Source of the DNA: Dryococelus australis
Lineage: Eukaryota; Arthropoda; Insecta; Phasmatodea; Phasmatidae
Direction of reading: 5' to 3'
Assembly (NCBI GenBank): GCA_029891345.1
Contig: CM057000.1
Location: 137,128,663 to 137,192,662, forward strand
DNA: 64,000 nt
Under the pieces are notes generated by a model. The model saw nothing but the letters and a program-made list of their open reading frames with translations, searched no databases and was not told the origin of the DNA. Shown here one piece after another: positions 22,191 through 32,319 of the stretch. The translations under genes and the position numbers were made by a program. How positions within the stretch are numbered: the first letter of the stretch is position 1; the number at the start of each line of letters is the position of its first letter.

Positions 22191-22540
22191 AAATGGCATG
22201 AAACTTTGATTGATTGATACAATAAATTTAATGGAATTGATAAATCAAAATTTTTTCTGTGATAATTGTATAGTTTAGGGAAAAGGTGTACGCCACTTAA
22301 TTTTTTCTTATTTTTTTGGGGTGGGGAGCAGCTCTGGTAGATGTTGAAGGTTGGAGCTCTGGAGTCGTACTGAGGTGTGGTGTGTTGGGTAAGGGGATAT
22401 ATGCGTTGAGTTTGGTGCAAGAGTGTCATTAGTGATCATTGGGTTTGGAGGGGACATTGCTCGTAGACGGTGTTGGGAGATAGGTGACTCTGAAAGATAC
22501 GATTTACTTCGAGTATGTTAGTAATGACAAACAGAAGAAC
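22191..22540. other. Unassigned G-rich sequence
   Basis: A G/T-rich stretch near 22310-22480. No gene recognised. Confidence 0.4.
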
Positions 22541-22549
22541 TTAAGTGTT

Positions 22550-24060
22550 AACGATTAAATAGACGACTGTTTCCGAATGCAATTAAACCGGTGATGTTAC
22601 AGATGAGAGAAATTAATGGAAATACAAATTTCAAACGAACACAACTACGCAAGTCTCCTGTTACCGACAAGCGCTAACTCACTAAACGATCACAACTACA
22701 TGACTATCCTGTATGAAATTTCCCTATCAATATATAAATTAAATGGCAGTCTTCCTACACACAATAACAATGCATTTGAAAGCACTTAAAATATTACACT
22801 ACTTGACGACCCAGAGTTGTACACGTATGTTAAATGATTTTAATGTACGTCCGTTTGATTCGGGAGATCGCAGAATGAATTACTTATAGCGCGCATTTCT
22901 GTAAAATGAAATCTAGACCATCTGATTAGATATGTTTTTCAAAATTAATTAAACGGCAAATGAACACGAGTACGTGACTATTACTAAACGAATTACAGAA
23001 CCCAGCTATCCTGTTTTTTAAATTAATGAAATCGCACAAGCACCTCTCCCAAAAGACATCTGTCCGGCTGCGAGGTTGCTGAAGGAATGACGTTACCATA
23101 TGATTTGTGCAGACTTATAAGGACGATTAGATACATGGAGCGTGGCTGGCGTCTGTTAGGCTGAGAGGCCAGTCAAGGAATGAGACGTGTAGCCTGTGGC
23201 CGAGTTGAAATTACGGCAATACGACTGACTAAACGAATTACAGAACCTATTTCCATAGAAAACTCGTTTACTACCAATTCTGATAACTTAAAGATGGCAG
23301 CAACCGACTTGAATACACTACGTCCTACAACAGACAACTTAACATGGACAATTAAAGATTTCCAAACACGCATTTTGAATTTTAATTCTAACCAGACACA
23401 ATAGCGTAATAGACATACACATGCGTCTCCCTCTCATTTGTACACATACCTTAAATGATTTTAAAATACGTCCGTTTGTTGTGTAGTCTGATGCAGGAAA
23501 GAGTTGAGCGCACCACTTACATCGATTTATAAGCACGATTAAAGTTGTGGAGCGCATCTGGCAGGCAAGTGAGTTGAAATTACGGGAAAAACTCATAAAT
23601 GAAGGAAACATTTTAAATATTTATGAAATAGCAATCAAACAAAAAGAGAGTTGAACACACAAAACTACGTTAACGATGTATCCAGAGAAGTGGTTTACTG
23701 CTGCGAATAAATGTTCCTATCGCAAGAAGAAGAATAATTCACTTTTAACAAGCAATCAAACTTCCTCGAAGAAAAATAATAATAAATAATATAGACGTAC
23801 TACATCGAGCCGAATAATGTTAACACTAATTTATGTTAAGTCTGGGAAATTCACCGCACTTGTTAACACAAACGTGAGTTGAAAATCCTATGAACTTTCG
23901 TCGACCGAGTTCAGAAACGGGGTTTACATGATAAAAACTGATAAAATTACTAGAAATAACGGATGCACTAAAACGGCTTAACACACGAAATTTTTCTCCC
24001 AATGAATAAAAAGTTATAAAAATGTTTACATCAAAACGATAGCTGAACCCAGAGCATATA
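22550..24060. repeat. Decayed array of long direct repeats
   Basis: Several blocks recur in the same orientation. TTAAATGATTTTAA followed by CGTCCGTTTG occurs at about 22830 and 23455. TTATAAGGACGATTA (23115) pairs with TTATAAGCACGATTA (23528). GAGTTGAAATTACGG occurs at 23204 and 23573. ACTAAACGAATTACAGAACC occurs at about 22983 and 23228. The spacings (about 245, 370, 410 and 625 bp) disagree, pointing to internal deletions in a tandem or nested repeat. No coding recognised; possibly remnants of LTRs. Confidence 0.5.
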
Positions 24061-24079
24061 ATATCGCTTAACGAGAGGT

Positions 24080-24640
24080 GAAACCCGCTGGCCGTGGGTT
24101 TGCTACCCCTTCGATCGTTGCACGGGACCCTGCCAGAACGCTGTGAAAGGTGATGACAGAAGAGGTGCGTCAGAGGAGACAGCGATGTATGTGTGTATCC
24201 AGGGGGAGGCTTGGCATCAAACTAAAGATGGTGCTAGTCAGAGAGAACTGGTTAGATCACTCCTGCCTGCACCACTCCCCCCTCTGCTCCTACACCAGAA
24301 CGCTTCTTTGGCGATGCATCTCCCTCCCCCCTCCAGCCCAGAAAGCATCTGTCCGAAAAAAATTTCCTGTCCCCCGCTATCGATCCAATGCCGCAATGCC
24401 GCGACCTGCAAAAACCTGTCTAGTGCTACATTCCCCTGTCTCCTCCAACACCAAGCCAAGAGCACGTGTTCTTGAGAGCTGCCTCGGCTAGACACTCCCA
24501 TGCAACCCCTCTCTAAGAACAGGTCTTTGTGCACCACGAGAGTTGTCCACCTGCCAGACACCCCTCGGGCCAGCGAATTTTGAACTGATCCTGCCTGGCT
24601 AACTCCCCTCCGCCCTCTGCCCGACAAACTTTCAGTTTCG
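24080..24640. other. GC-rich, pyrimidine-rich patch with overlapping open frames
   Basis: Markedly more GC than its surroundings on both sides. Open frames of 110-129 codons overlap on both strands, which is expected when stop codons are rare in GC-rich DNA. None has a recognisable motif. CCTGCCAGA-type phrases recur. It could be part of an LTR or an old promoter region; not resolved. Confidence 0.35.
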
Positions 24641-25490
24641 CTTGTCCAATTACTTGTTCAGAAAGGGAGGTTTATACCATTCTCGAAACCCTGTCTTACT
24701 TCCAGCGAAATAAGATATGCTACCCAAGTACCGATGATGAAATTATTTCGCTGAAGTTAAAATGAATTTGAATTTCAAGAAATGAGTTTTAATCCATTAA
24801 ATTTCAATCAAAATATATAAACCTTTCCTAAGAACATCTGTTTTTAAGTTTAATCCTGTAAACTTTAAGTTTATCCCACTTTCCAGCAAAATATAAATTT
24901 TCAGTTTAAAGTATTTCGAGGAAACTACAACTAACTATAAGAAATATTTTCACTTGTTAAATTTTAAACATTGAAAGAACACCATTTTTTTCCGAACACA
25001 CATCTTTCTAACTAAGCTATATGTAAGTAAATGTTTTTTCACCTATTGAAAAATTATGTTAAAACCAAATGACATTAAATTCAAGGGTTATGGAAAATAT
25101 ACATATTCAATCTGTTTTAAATATATGCGCATATTTCACATGTATATCTCTGTAAGTTTCCCAGCCTAGAATTTCGACTGTACTATCTACCATAAAATGT
25201 GTATATTCGAACAAATATAAACTTATTTTATTTTATAATACTACTTTTTCCATGTAATATTACTGAAATAGCACGAATCCTGCTATCGAAGTTGAAATCT
25301 GTTAAATTCCACAATATTTTAACTTATTTACAAAATTCCAAATTTAAGTAAATTTAAAGGAATTCGGTGGCCCTTTTATATCCTTATACTATGCAAGGAG
25401 GAATAAAACTAATTTTTTCTCAGTGTTAAGTCATTTACTGTCAAGGTCACTTTGTGTGCGTGCATGCATGTGCATTGAATTACATTAGCA
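24641..25490. other. Low-complexity A+T-rich DNA
   Basis: Long runs of TTTAA/AAATT-type sequence; no features recognised. Confidence 0.5.
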
Positions 25491-25654
25491 GTAGTGATAC
25501 TTAGGCATCTGCAATAGATCTGAGATCGACACCAGGCATCTACACCAAGAACATCAGGCGTCCACATCGAGAATGATGCCAGATGCTTACTACAACATCT
25601 ACATCAGCGCTCGGCGTGCACTACAATGCCAACTGTCCACTACATCATCTAGAT

Positions 25655-26465
25655 CTACAACACAGAATCTACAGGGGCTTTCAAAGAGTGTTTCCAATAT
25701 GTAAACGATGTGCTCCTCGAAGATTATCCAGTATATGTGCTTGGAAAATCATAGAAGGAAAATCTAAAAAGTTTAACCAATGCAGAAATCATAAATATCA
25801 GAAGATATTACTCCTGTTCGAGCATTAATTCAATAGTCAAATGCTATAGTACCAATCACTGTGGGAAAAAATGTTCTGTTCACAATGCAAAAGCAAAGCT
25901 TTAAGAGAATATTTGTACTCGCATCCTACCTATGTGTAAAGATATTAATTTCGAAAAATACTTCGTTACCTGTGTAAGTTTCGAAAAAATGGACAAATTC
26001 AACCCAGAGAAAAAGTACTCCAGTATTACTCAAGGATACAATAAAGTATGTTTCCAGTCCCTAAACAACATATACTTCCAAATACAGATGTGCAATGGAG
26101 ATGAATACTGGAACTTTGCAAAAAGTTTCGAAGGAAATGTGTATACAGTAAGTGTGTTGCGTTATGAGGAAGAGGACTGTCCGGTTTTTAATATGCAGCC
26201 CTACAGCAATCTACCCTGTTCCTCTTGGGACCTATATTTTAAAAATAGATTTTAGGAAATAAACAAGGAACCAGGATATAAACAAATAAATTATAAGTTC
26301 AGTAGAGAGTTTGACAACAGTCCCACCCTATGGACTGAATCATTTTATAATAAGGAACACATCACGCAAATGCAAGGTAGTAGCCGCTTTCAAAGGTCGC
26401 CTTGTGGAATGTGGGACTGTGAAGTTTGGAACAGCAATGATTGTGTCTATAAATTTGATTTGACC
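25655..26465 (+). pseudogene. Unidentified repeated-module protein, modules 0 and 1
   Basis: One plus-strand frame stays largely open for about 800 bp, with only occasional stops. It encodes a Cys-rich leader (CYSTNHCGKKCSVHNAK, about 25841-25891), then module 1: TQGYNKVCFQSLNNIYFQIQ followed by MCNGDEYWNF (26025-26115), an SNLPCSSWDLYF segment, and NKEHI..SPCGMWDCEVWNSND near 26350-26450. Modules 2 and 3 downstream repeat the same order. The function was not recognised; the F-x-I-x-x-CNGDE core only vaguely recalls the farnesoic-acid O-methyltransferase-like domain. Stops near 25755, 25903 and 26253 suggest a pseudogene, or exons I cannot join. Confidence 0.5.
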
Positions 26466-27013
26466 AAGTTATTGTTGAAGAACTAATGATATCTCAATTA
26501 GGAAGAAAATTTCAGTGTGTAAAGAGAGAGAACCATACACCGGAGTTTCAGTTACAATGGAAAGGGACGACTCATCACTTCCTTATGCCAGTGTTACTCC
26601 AGGATACAGGCGAGTGTGGTTTCGAATTGAAGAAGATAGCCCACTACATATACAGATGTGCAATGGAGATGAACATTAGTGTTTCTCTTTAATCAGTCCT
26701 GATTATACTTTAATAGTTTTCGACGTTTATTATGGGCGAAGTATTTGTGCTTTGTATAATTTCCATCCTGACAGCAAGCTACCTTGCAATGAGAGTCAAC
26801 TAGCATTTGAAGCTCAAAGTGTGCACATCACGAAACATGTCCTACAAGAAAATCAAATACATCATGCAGAAGGAATGTAGTTGCTGTTCTCTTACGACAA
26901 TATGGAGCGAACAATGTAACAACAAGGAACATTTTACGTACTTAGGAAACCAAGAATTAACAACTCTGTGTGGTATGCAGAATTGTAAAGTTTGGCTTAA
27001 TAAGAACACTTAA
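26466..27013 (+). pseudogene. Unidentified repeated-module protein, module 2
   Basis: From about 26560 the frame reads MERDDSSLPYASVTPGYRRV then WFRIEEDSPLHIQMCNGDEH, clearly paralogous to module 1 (GYNKVCF, IQMCNGDEY). It continues through PDSKLPCNESQLAF, then, after frameshifts, NNKEHFTYLGNQELTTLCGM and QNCKVW, parallel to the NKEH and CGMWDCEVW of module 1. A stop follows GDEH directly. The spacing from module 1 is about 570 bp. No signal peptide or membrane segment was seen. Confidence 0.5.
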
Positions 27014-27039
27014 ATGATGTCAATGCATACTATATAAAG

Positions 27040-27446
27040 GAGACCATTTAGTAATAGACTTCATGGCTAGCATCTTCGATCCTACAGACATATACAAGGT
27101 CTTACAAATAGGTTATAGAAGAGTTTTCTTTAAACCATATGGTGGCATTTTACAAGTTCATGTCTGCAACAATATGGAACATTGGTGACACTTTCGATAA
27201 CAGTCTCGAGATTTTCTTTGGTGAAGGAATAGCATGCAACGATTGTGCCGAGATATCTTAGCATGGACAGTGACTTACCATCACCATTAGAAGATTTGAT
27301 GATTACCAGTCTTAGCGAGGAGCTAGAAAAGGAGCATGGACATAGAGTAATCCCCTACCAACTCACCAGACCTCACCATGGAATCACTATTCACTGGAAG
27401 GAGACCGGCGATGGGGACATCCACAACTTTATTTTCGAACACTGAG
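27040..27446 (+). pseudogene. Unidentified repeated-module protein, module 3 and C-terminal piece
   Basis: GDHLVIDFMASIFDPTDIYK leads into IGYRRVFF and LQVHVCNNMEHW, a third copy of the core. Two stops and a frameshift follow. The final frame (27245-27445) reads through HGHRVIPYQLTRPHHGITIH and WKETGDGDIHNFIFEH to a TGA. This last piece may be the natural C terminus. The product is unknown. Confidence 0.45.
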
Positions 27447-27734
27447 GTTTAGTTTTCCTCTCAATGTGTAATTGATATGCATGTGAAGTGGCTAATTCTG
27501 AATAATGTTCTCGTCAATATGCAAGTATGCATTTATTAATAAAGGTTTGTATTATGTAACTTGTAGCATAGCATATTCACATTTTGTTGTTAAGGAAATG
27601 TGAGTCCGACATTCATTTCAAATGTACATATTTCTATGAATCTTTGTCAGCACATATTAAACCATGTAGTTTTGATTCCAGTTTAACTAATTGCAACAGT
27701 TGAAAATATCTTGTAAACTATTACAGGCTGCATA

Positions 27735-28017
27735 GAGTAGATCGAAAGCATAAATTTAAGGGCAATCACATTGTAACAACATTTTGTGAGGAAGAAAAAT
27801 TTTTGAAACATCTCATTTGTAATACAGATAATGTTTTACCATACCAGTATTTCGAAGAATGTGATAATAATCTTCATACACTATATCATTACCACAAAAA
27901 CAAGTTTGGTTACACGTCTTGTACTGGGTGTGTTTCATCAATGTGTCTCGTTCATCAAACAATAAAATTAGCAAAAATAATATTTTCACCTAATTCACCA
28001 GTTAACTTTAAATATTA
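27735..28017 (+). pseudogene. Unidentified Cys-rich open frame
   Basis: An open frame of about 95 codons preceded by CTATTACAG (a possible splice acceptor). It contains CEEEKFLKHLICNTDNVLPY and a CTGCVSSMCLVH cluster. The cluster and the spacing before it resemble the Cys-rich leader at 25841 (HCGKKCSVHNAK), so this may begin a second copy of the same protein. Stop at 28015-28017. Confidence 0.35.
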
Positions 28018-28259
28018 AAGAATTATTTTATAAATATACATATATCATTCCTTGCTGATTGTTCTCAGCCAATTGTTGACTAGCAAATGTGTAACATTAT
28101 GTATTTTCATCCTGGAAACCATTATGTCAGTGTCAAACCAGACAAGTCTAATGTAACTTACACACTATGGTGCAACAGGCTTCTCCATAAATTTAAAGAG
28201 ACTTGAGATAGTGTATTCCATTTTAAAGTAATTTATTTTCCACTAAGAAATTGAAAATG

Positions 28260-28458
28260 CCATGCATTGATACAATGCAGTGATAGCACAAAATGTCCAG
28301 TGTTATACATGACTCAAACAACACCTTTTCTATCTAGTATTGAAGATGTACACTCACATTATGTTGAAACCTATCCAGACTTAGTTGAAAGTATCGTTTT
28401 CCATTCTCCGGAATGTAAATACATGTGTACAAACAGACAGGTTAAAGCCAGGGCATAA
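28260..28458 (+). pseudogene. Unidentified open frame with paired cysteines
   Basis: About 65 codons: CSDSTKCPVLYMTQTTPFLS, then DVHSHYVETYPDLVESIVFH and SPECKYMC, ending at TAA. Composition is protein-like, unlike the neighbouring chance ORFs. The family was not recognised, and it may belong to the same decayed gene as 25655-28017. Confidence 0.3.
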
Positions 28459-28559
28459 GAAATGCTCCCTCCATGAAAGCAGAGTTCAAGAAGGTGATAT
28501 GGATCCAATGTTAAGATAACACATGAAAACCTAGTTTACAGAAGTTGCTAACAGTTTAT

Positions 28560-28980
28560 AAAAAATATTTGTTTTACTATGTTTGTGAAACTATGGTGTA
28601 TATATTTTGAATTAACCTGTACTTACTTCTGTCAGAAATGATTTGCTAATTTTTGAAACAGCTCATGTTTGTATATATTTTTGAAATAAATTGTTTAATA
28701 TGTTTTGTTTCATTCTTAATTTGCTAGTGTTAAAAATGTTGTATATAAATTTTTGGGAAAACCTGTACTTGTTTGTTTGATGATATGTGTGGTAATGTTT
28801 GCTATGTTTTCGGTAATCCTATACTTATTTGTGTATGTTTTGGAACACTCTGTAGTATAACAGAGAAATTTGTCTTTATAATGTTGTAAATAAATTTGTG
28901 AAACAAGCCATGTTTATTATTTTGAAGGAAAATTTGTCAATAAAATATTATCTTAAAATTAATTTTTACTTTTATTTAAC
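28560..28980. other. 3'-UTR-like sequence with several AATAAA signals
   Basis: T/G-rich DNA after the last coding-like frame, with AATAAA at about 28684 and 28938 and loosely repeated AACCTGTACTT phrases. It may be the trailer of the decayed gene upstream (inference). Confidence 0.3.
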
Positions 28981-29299
28981 CTATCCTATTTTAAAACTGC
29001 AATTGTTTAGCTAATTAATGAAAAAAAATTCATAAAATTGTCTCAACAGAGAGACAGATTATTAAAAAATAGTTAAAAGTTGTTTGGGTTCTTTCAAACT
29101 ATGTTGCATTAACACATACAAGTATTGAAATGAAAAAGCTAGAGGAAAAAATAAATCATATAACAAACAAAACTATTTGTTTGCCAAAATAATATTCAAC
29201 TAAAAATATTTGAACCTCTATCCTTGCAAAGATGTTTGCTGGTAAAACGTAGTATTATTTTTACAAAACACTGTAGTTACAGAAAAAAGAGTTAATTCT
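28981..29299. other. Unassigned A+T-rich DNA
   Basis: Nothing recognised. Confidence 0.5.
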
Positions 29300-29475
29300 T
29301 CTGCCAGCCTCTGTGGTGTAAATAGATTATGCTAGAATGCTCTGGATTCGAATTCTGGATAAGGAATGGTTAAATTAGTTAGTTTCTGGCTTGGAGTCCC
29401 GGTTAGGTCATGTACAATTGTAATATAGTTTCTTGGTGCAAGTCCCAGCCAAGACATATATGAATGTAAGGCAGT
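29300..29475 (+). mobile_element. Degenerate SINE with three B-box-like modules
   Basis: CTCTGGATTCGAATTCTGG (29338), TTCTGGCTTGGAGTCCCGG (29385) and TTTCTTGGTGCAAGTCCCAG (29430) are three successive B-box-like motifs at about 47-bp steps. The first is preceded by a tRNA-like CCTCTGTGGTGTAAATAG. This looks like a SINE whose tRNA-like part was duplicated. No poly-A end was seen. Confidence 0.45.
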
Positions 29476-30070
29476 AACCAAAATACATAAAAGGAATAAT
29501 AAATGAATCATGTAATTAAAAATATGTAAATAAATGTTAGTAATTCATTTGTATATGTGAAAGGGTGTAAACGGTGTTCAATCACAGTAAAATGCATTAA
29601 CTTCTGGGTTAAAAACCTCATGTTGGAATTACAATTGTCAGCATACAAAATCATTAAATAAGAATGAAATGTAAATCTAATTGCTTAAAACCGAATAAAT
29701 GCACATCTTCCAACATATACATGTTAAATATCAGAAAATGCATTAAATACTTTTAATTTGCATTAAGTCCTTTTTATTTGAATTCAATCGTTTTAAATTT
29801 GTGTTAAATTTGGTTAAAATTTAGTTAGAAATGCTTCAAATACGTAATTCGTTCGTTTTATTAACTGTGTTACAGTTTGAATGAAATTTAATTTGTATCA
29901 TTTGATGTTTTTTCAATTTGAATGAAATTTTATAAAATTCGTTAAATTTTTTATTAACAAGTCTTTAGAATTTGAATTTGATTGAAATTTTTAAAAAAAT
30001 TGTTTAGAATTTACTAACTTTCGTAAAATCTTTTACAATATTTGTTTATCATGTTACTTTTTAAATAATT
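29476..30070. other. Low-complexity A+T-rich DNA
   Basis: TTTAAATTTG/GAATTTGAAT-rich sequence without genes. Confidence 0.5.
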
Positions 30071-30074
30071 TTAC

Positions 30075-30835
30075 ATAGTTTTTAAGAGATATTTAAGGGT
30101 GGGATGTTGTGTATTTGAAGTATTAATTATGGAGCGAGAAAAACAAAAGAGGAAACTATTCCTGGCTATGCACAGCGTGTCTGGAGAGTGTACAGGTCTG
30201 TCTTGTTCTCTGGTCTGTGTGTCGCTGAATGGTGAAGGATCTCTGTGTGATGGATTAATGCACCTTGAGTACTTCTAACAAATTAAATGTTTTGATGTGT
30301 GATGGGGTAGTTTGGGTATATCATTTTAAGTAGTTTTTTTTAAGATTTTGGTTATTAGTGATGTATGAATTATGGAACAGCTAAAAATGGAGAACTATGC
30401 TGTTTATGACTCACATATCCAGGAGGTGCATAACCTTAGCTCACATGCTCATTCTGAATGAGTTATCTGGAGAAGGATATCTGTGTGATGGATGGAATTG
30501 AGCTTGAGTACTTCTAACGAATGAAATGACATGATGTGTGATGGTGTGGTTTGGGTATATAATTTTAAGTATTTTTTAAGACTTTTCAAGGGCAGGTTTT
30601 GGTTATGACTGATGTATGAATTATGGAACAGCTAAAAAAGGGAGAACTACACTGGTTATGCCTTGCGAACATAACCTCAGCTCCCAAGCTCATTCTGAAT
30701 GATTTATCTGGAGAAGGATGTATGTGTAATCAATTAAATGGCCCTTGAGTATTTCTAATGAATGAAATGTTTTGATGTGTGATGGGGTGGTTTGGGTTTG
30801 TGATTTTAAGTAGTTTTTATGAGATTTCTTTTGCA
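30075..30835. repeat. 240-bp tandem repeat, about three units
   Basis: The block CTTGAGTACTTCTAAC, TGATGTGTGATGGGGT, GGTTTGGGTATAT, TTTTAAGTAGTTTTT, ATGTATGAATTATGGAACAG, CTCATTCTGAATGA, TATCTGGAGAAGGAT recurs in order. The CTTGAGTACTT marker is at about 30266, 30507 and 30746. The first unit is only partly similar. No long ORF. The units are well enough preserved to suggest recent tandem duplication. Confidence 0.8.
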
Positions 30836-31165
30836 AAGTAGATGCATGACTGCGAGTGTGAGTGTGGGGGAAATGTGTTGCAAGTTATTCTAGGTGAGTT
30901 CTTGATGTATATTTGAGACCTTTTAATGGAGTAGAGAGGGAGATACTGGATAGCTGCCATTATCTTTATAATGGACAGAAGGTGGTAACAATATTACAAA
31001 TACAGGCCTTTTCTACACTGTCAAATACTCACAAAAATATATTACAACCTTATAGAATACATCACCAAGTACTCTGAGGAAAAATTAATTATTGAGTAGA
31101 TATATAACTGCAAGTGTGGTGTGAAGGAAAGGTGTTGTAAGTAATTCTAGGTTGATTGTAGTTAT
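30836..31165. repeat. 257-bp direct duplication
   Basis: TGACTGCGAGTGTGAGTGTG through GTTGCAAGTTATTCTAGG (30847-30894) recurs as TAACTGCAAGTGTGGTGTGA through GTTGTAAGTAATTCTAGG (31103-31151). It lies immediately after the 240-bp array but is a different unit. Confidence 0.6.
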
Positions 31166-31467
31166 ACCTTTGTAAGTAAATAGAGAGTTGACTAGTTTTA
31201 AGTACTTTTTGGAAACATTTTGAAATTTAATTAAATTTTATTATTTATCGTTCAGTATTTTTTTTCTATGATTAAAATTATGTCAGCAATATTTGGATAC
31301 AGCCACATAAGTTAAAGTTAAGCAAACTATTTATAAAACACTCACTACTATTATGGACATGCTGGGTGGATTGCGGTGTATATTATTACAACCCAAATGA
31401 TCACATGACAACTTTCGCGACTGTTCTTGTGTAGATAGGCGTCTCTCATCCTGTGTCTCTAGGACGT

Positions 31468-31639
31468 GGTGGCAGCAGATAATAACACTGCTAGCGGTAT
31501 AATCAAAGCCAGCAGCTGGCTTGTCGGATCACAACATCCCTAGTAGCAACGTACCATAGCCCAATGGTTGGTGTAGGGATACTGTGAATCAACAAGCCAG
31601 CTGTTGGCTTTGATTGCAATGTTTATATCTGCTGCTACC
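31468..31639. repeat. Near-palindrome with 65-74 bp arms
   Basis: The left arm (31468-31541) starts GGTGGCAGCAGATAATAAC and includes AATCAAAGCCAGCAGCTGGC. The reverse complement of the right arm (31575-31639) starts GGTAGCAGCAGATATAAAC and includes AATCAAAGCCAACAGCTGGC. Both arms end in ATCCCT at the loop, and the loop is 33 nt. The transcript would form a long imperfect hairpin. It may be a MITE, or simply a fold-back; the arms differ by one 9-bp gap and a few bases. Confidence 0.75.
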
Positions 31640-32319
31640 TCGGAATGAATGGCTCGAGAGACCATCCTCACTCTCCCCTTACTACTTAAGAGGGCCTTGG
31701 GACATATGGCTGCGAGCCGCGAAATCCACGTTGGTGGCGCAAGAGATACTGTGAAAACTGTTACATATTTTGAAATCAGGGTAATATTAAGATACTGTGT
31801 AAGGATGGATTTTAGATTGCCATAACCCAAAATTTCGAGATGTGTTTTATTTTACTAATTACATAGCCGTCAATATGACGAACTTCAATAGACGAATACT
31901 AATAAATTTGCATTGCAAATGGAGAACTGAAAAGTGTCAGTCCACAACACATTTGTGTACATGACGTTGAAAATTGCAGGATGCATGTAGAAACAACACA
32001 AGCTGTGTAATCTATTGTACGTCAAGCCTTGAAAACAGCAGTTCACACCGGATTTGGCACTGATTGGATACATTGTGGTTCATACGTCCACCCATAGGTG
32101 ACGGGCTCTCCGCACGCAGTGATTCATTACAGTAACGCGTCACAGGTGTTGCGTGTGTTGGATGCCATCATTGTTTACTTAAGAGTATCGCGAAACAACT
32201 TTTTTGAATCTGTCGGGAGACACCACAACGACAGGTAATAAGACACGATTTAAAAAGAACATGGATAGAGGACACATGCTTATTTCTGCATGGCGGAAAA
32301 GAAGACAAGGGAAATCACA
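31640..32319. other. Unassigned DNA
   Basis: No recognised gene or repeat. The minus-strand ORFs at 31540-31830 and 31885-32073 have no motif. Confidence 0.45.

Noticed and set aside
24143-24627. Three overlapping ORFs of 110-129 codons
   Set aside because: Overlap on both strands in a GC-rich patch; no domain, no codon pattern favouring one frame.
31540-31830. 96-codon minus-strand ORF
   Set aside because: Overlaps one arm of the near-palindrome; no motif and poor composition.
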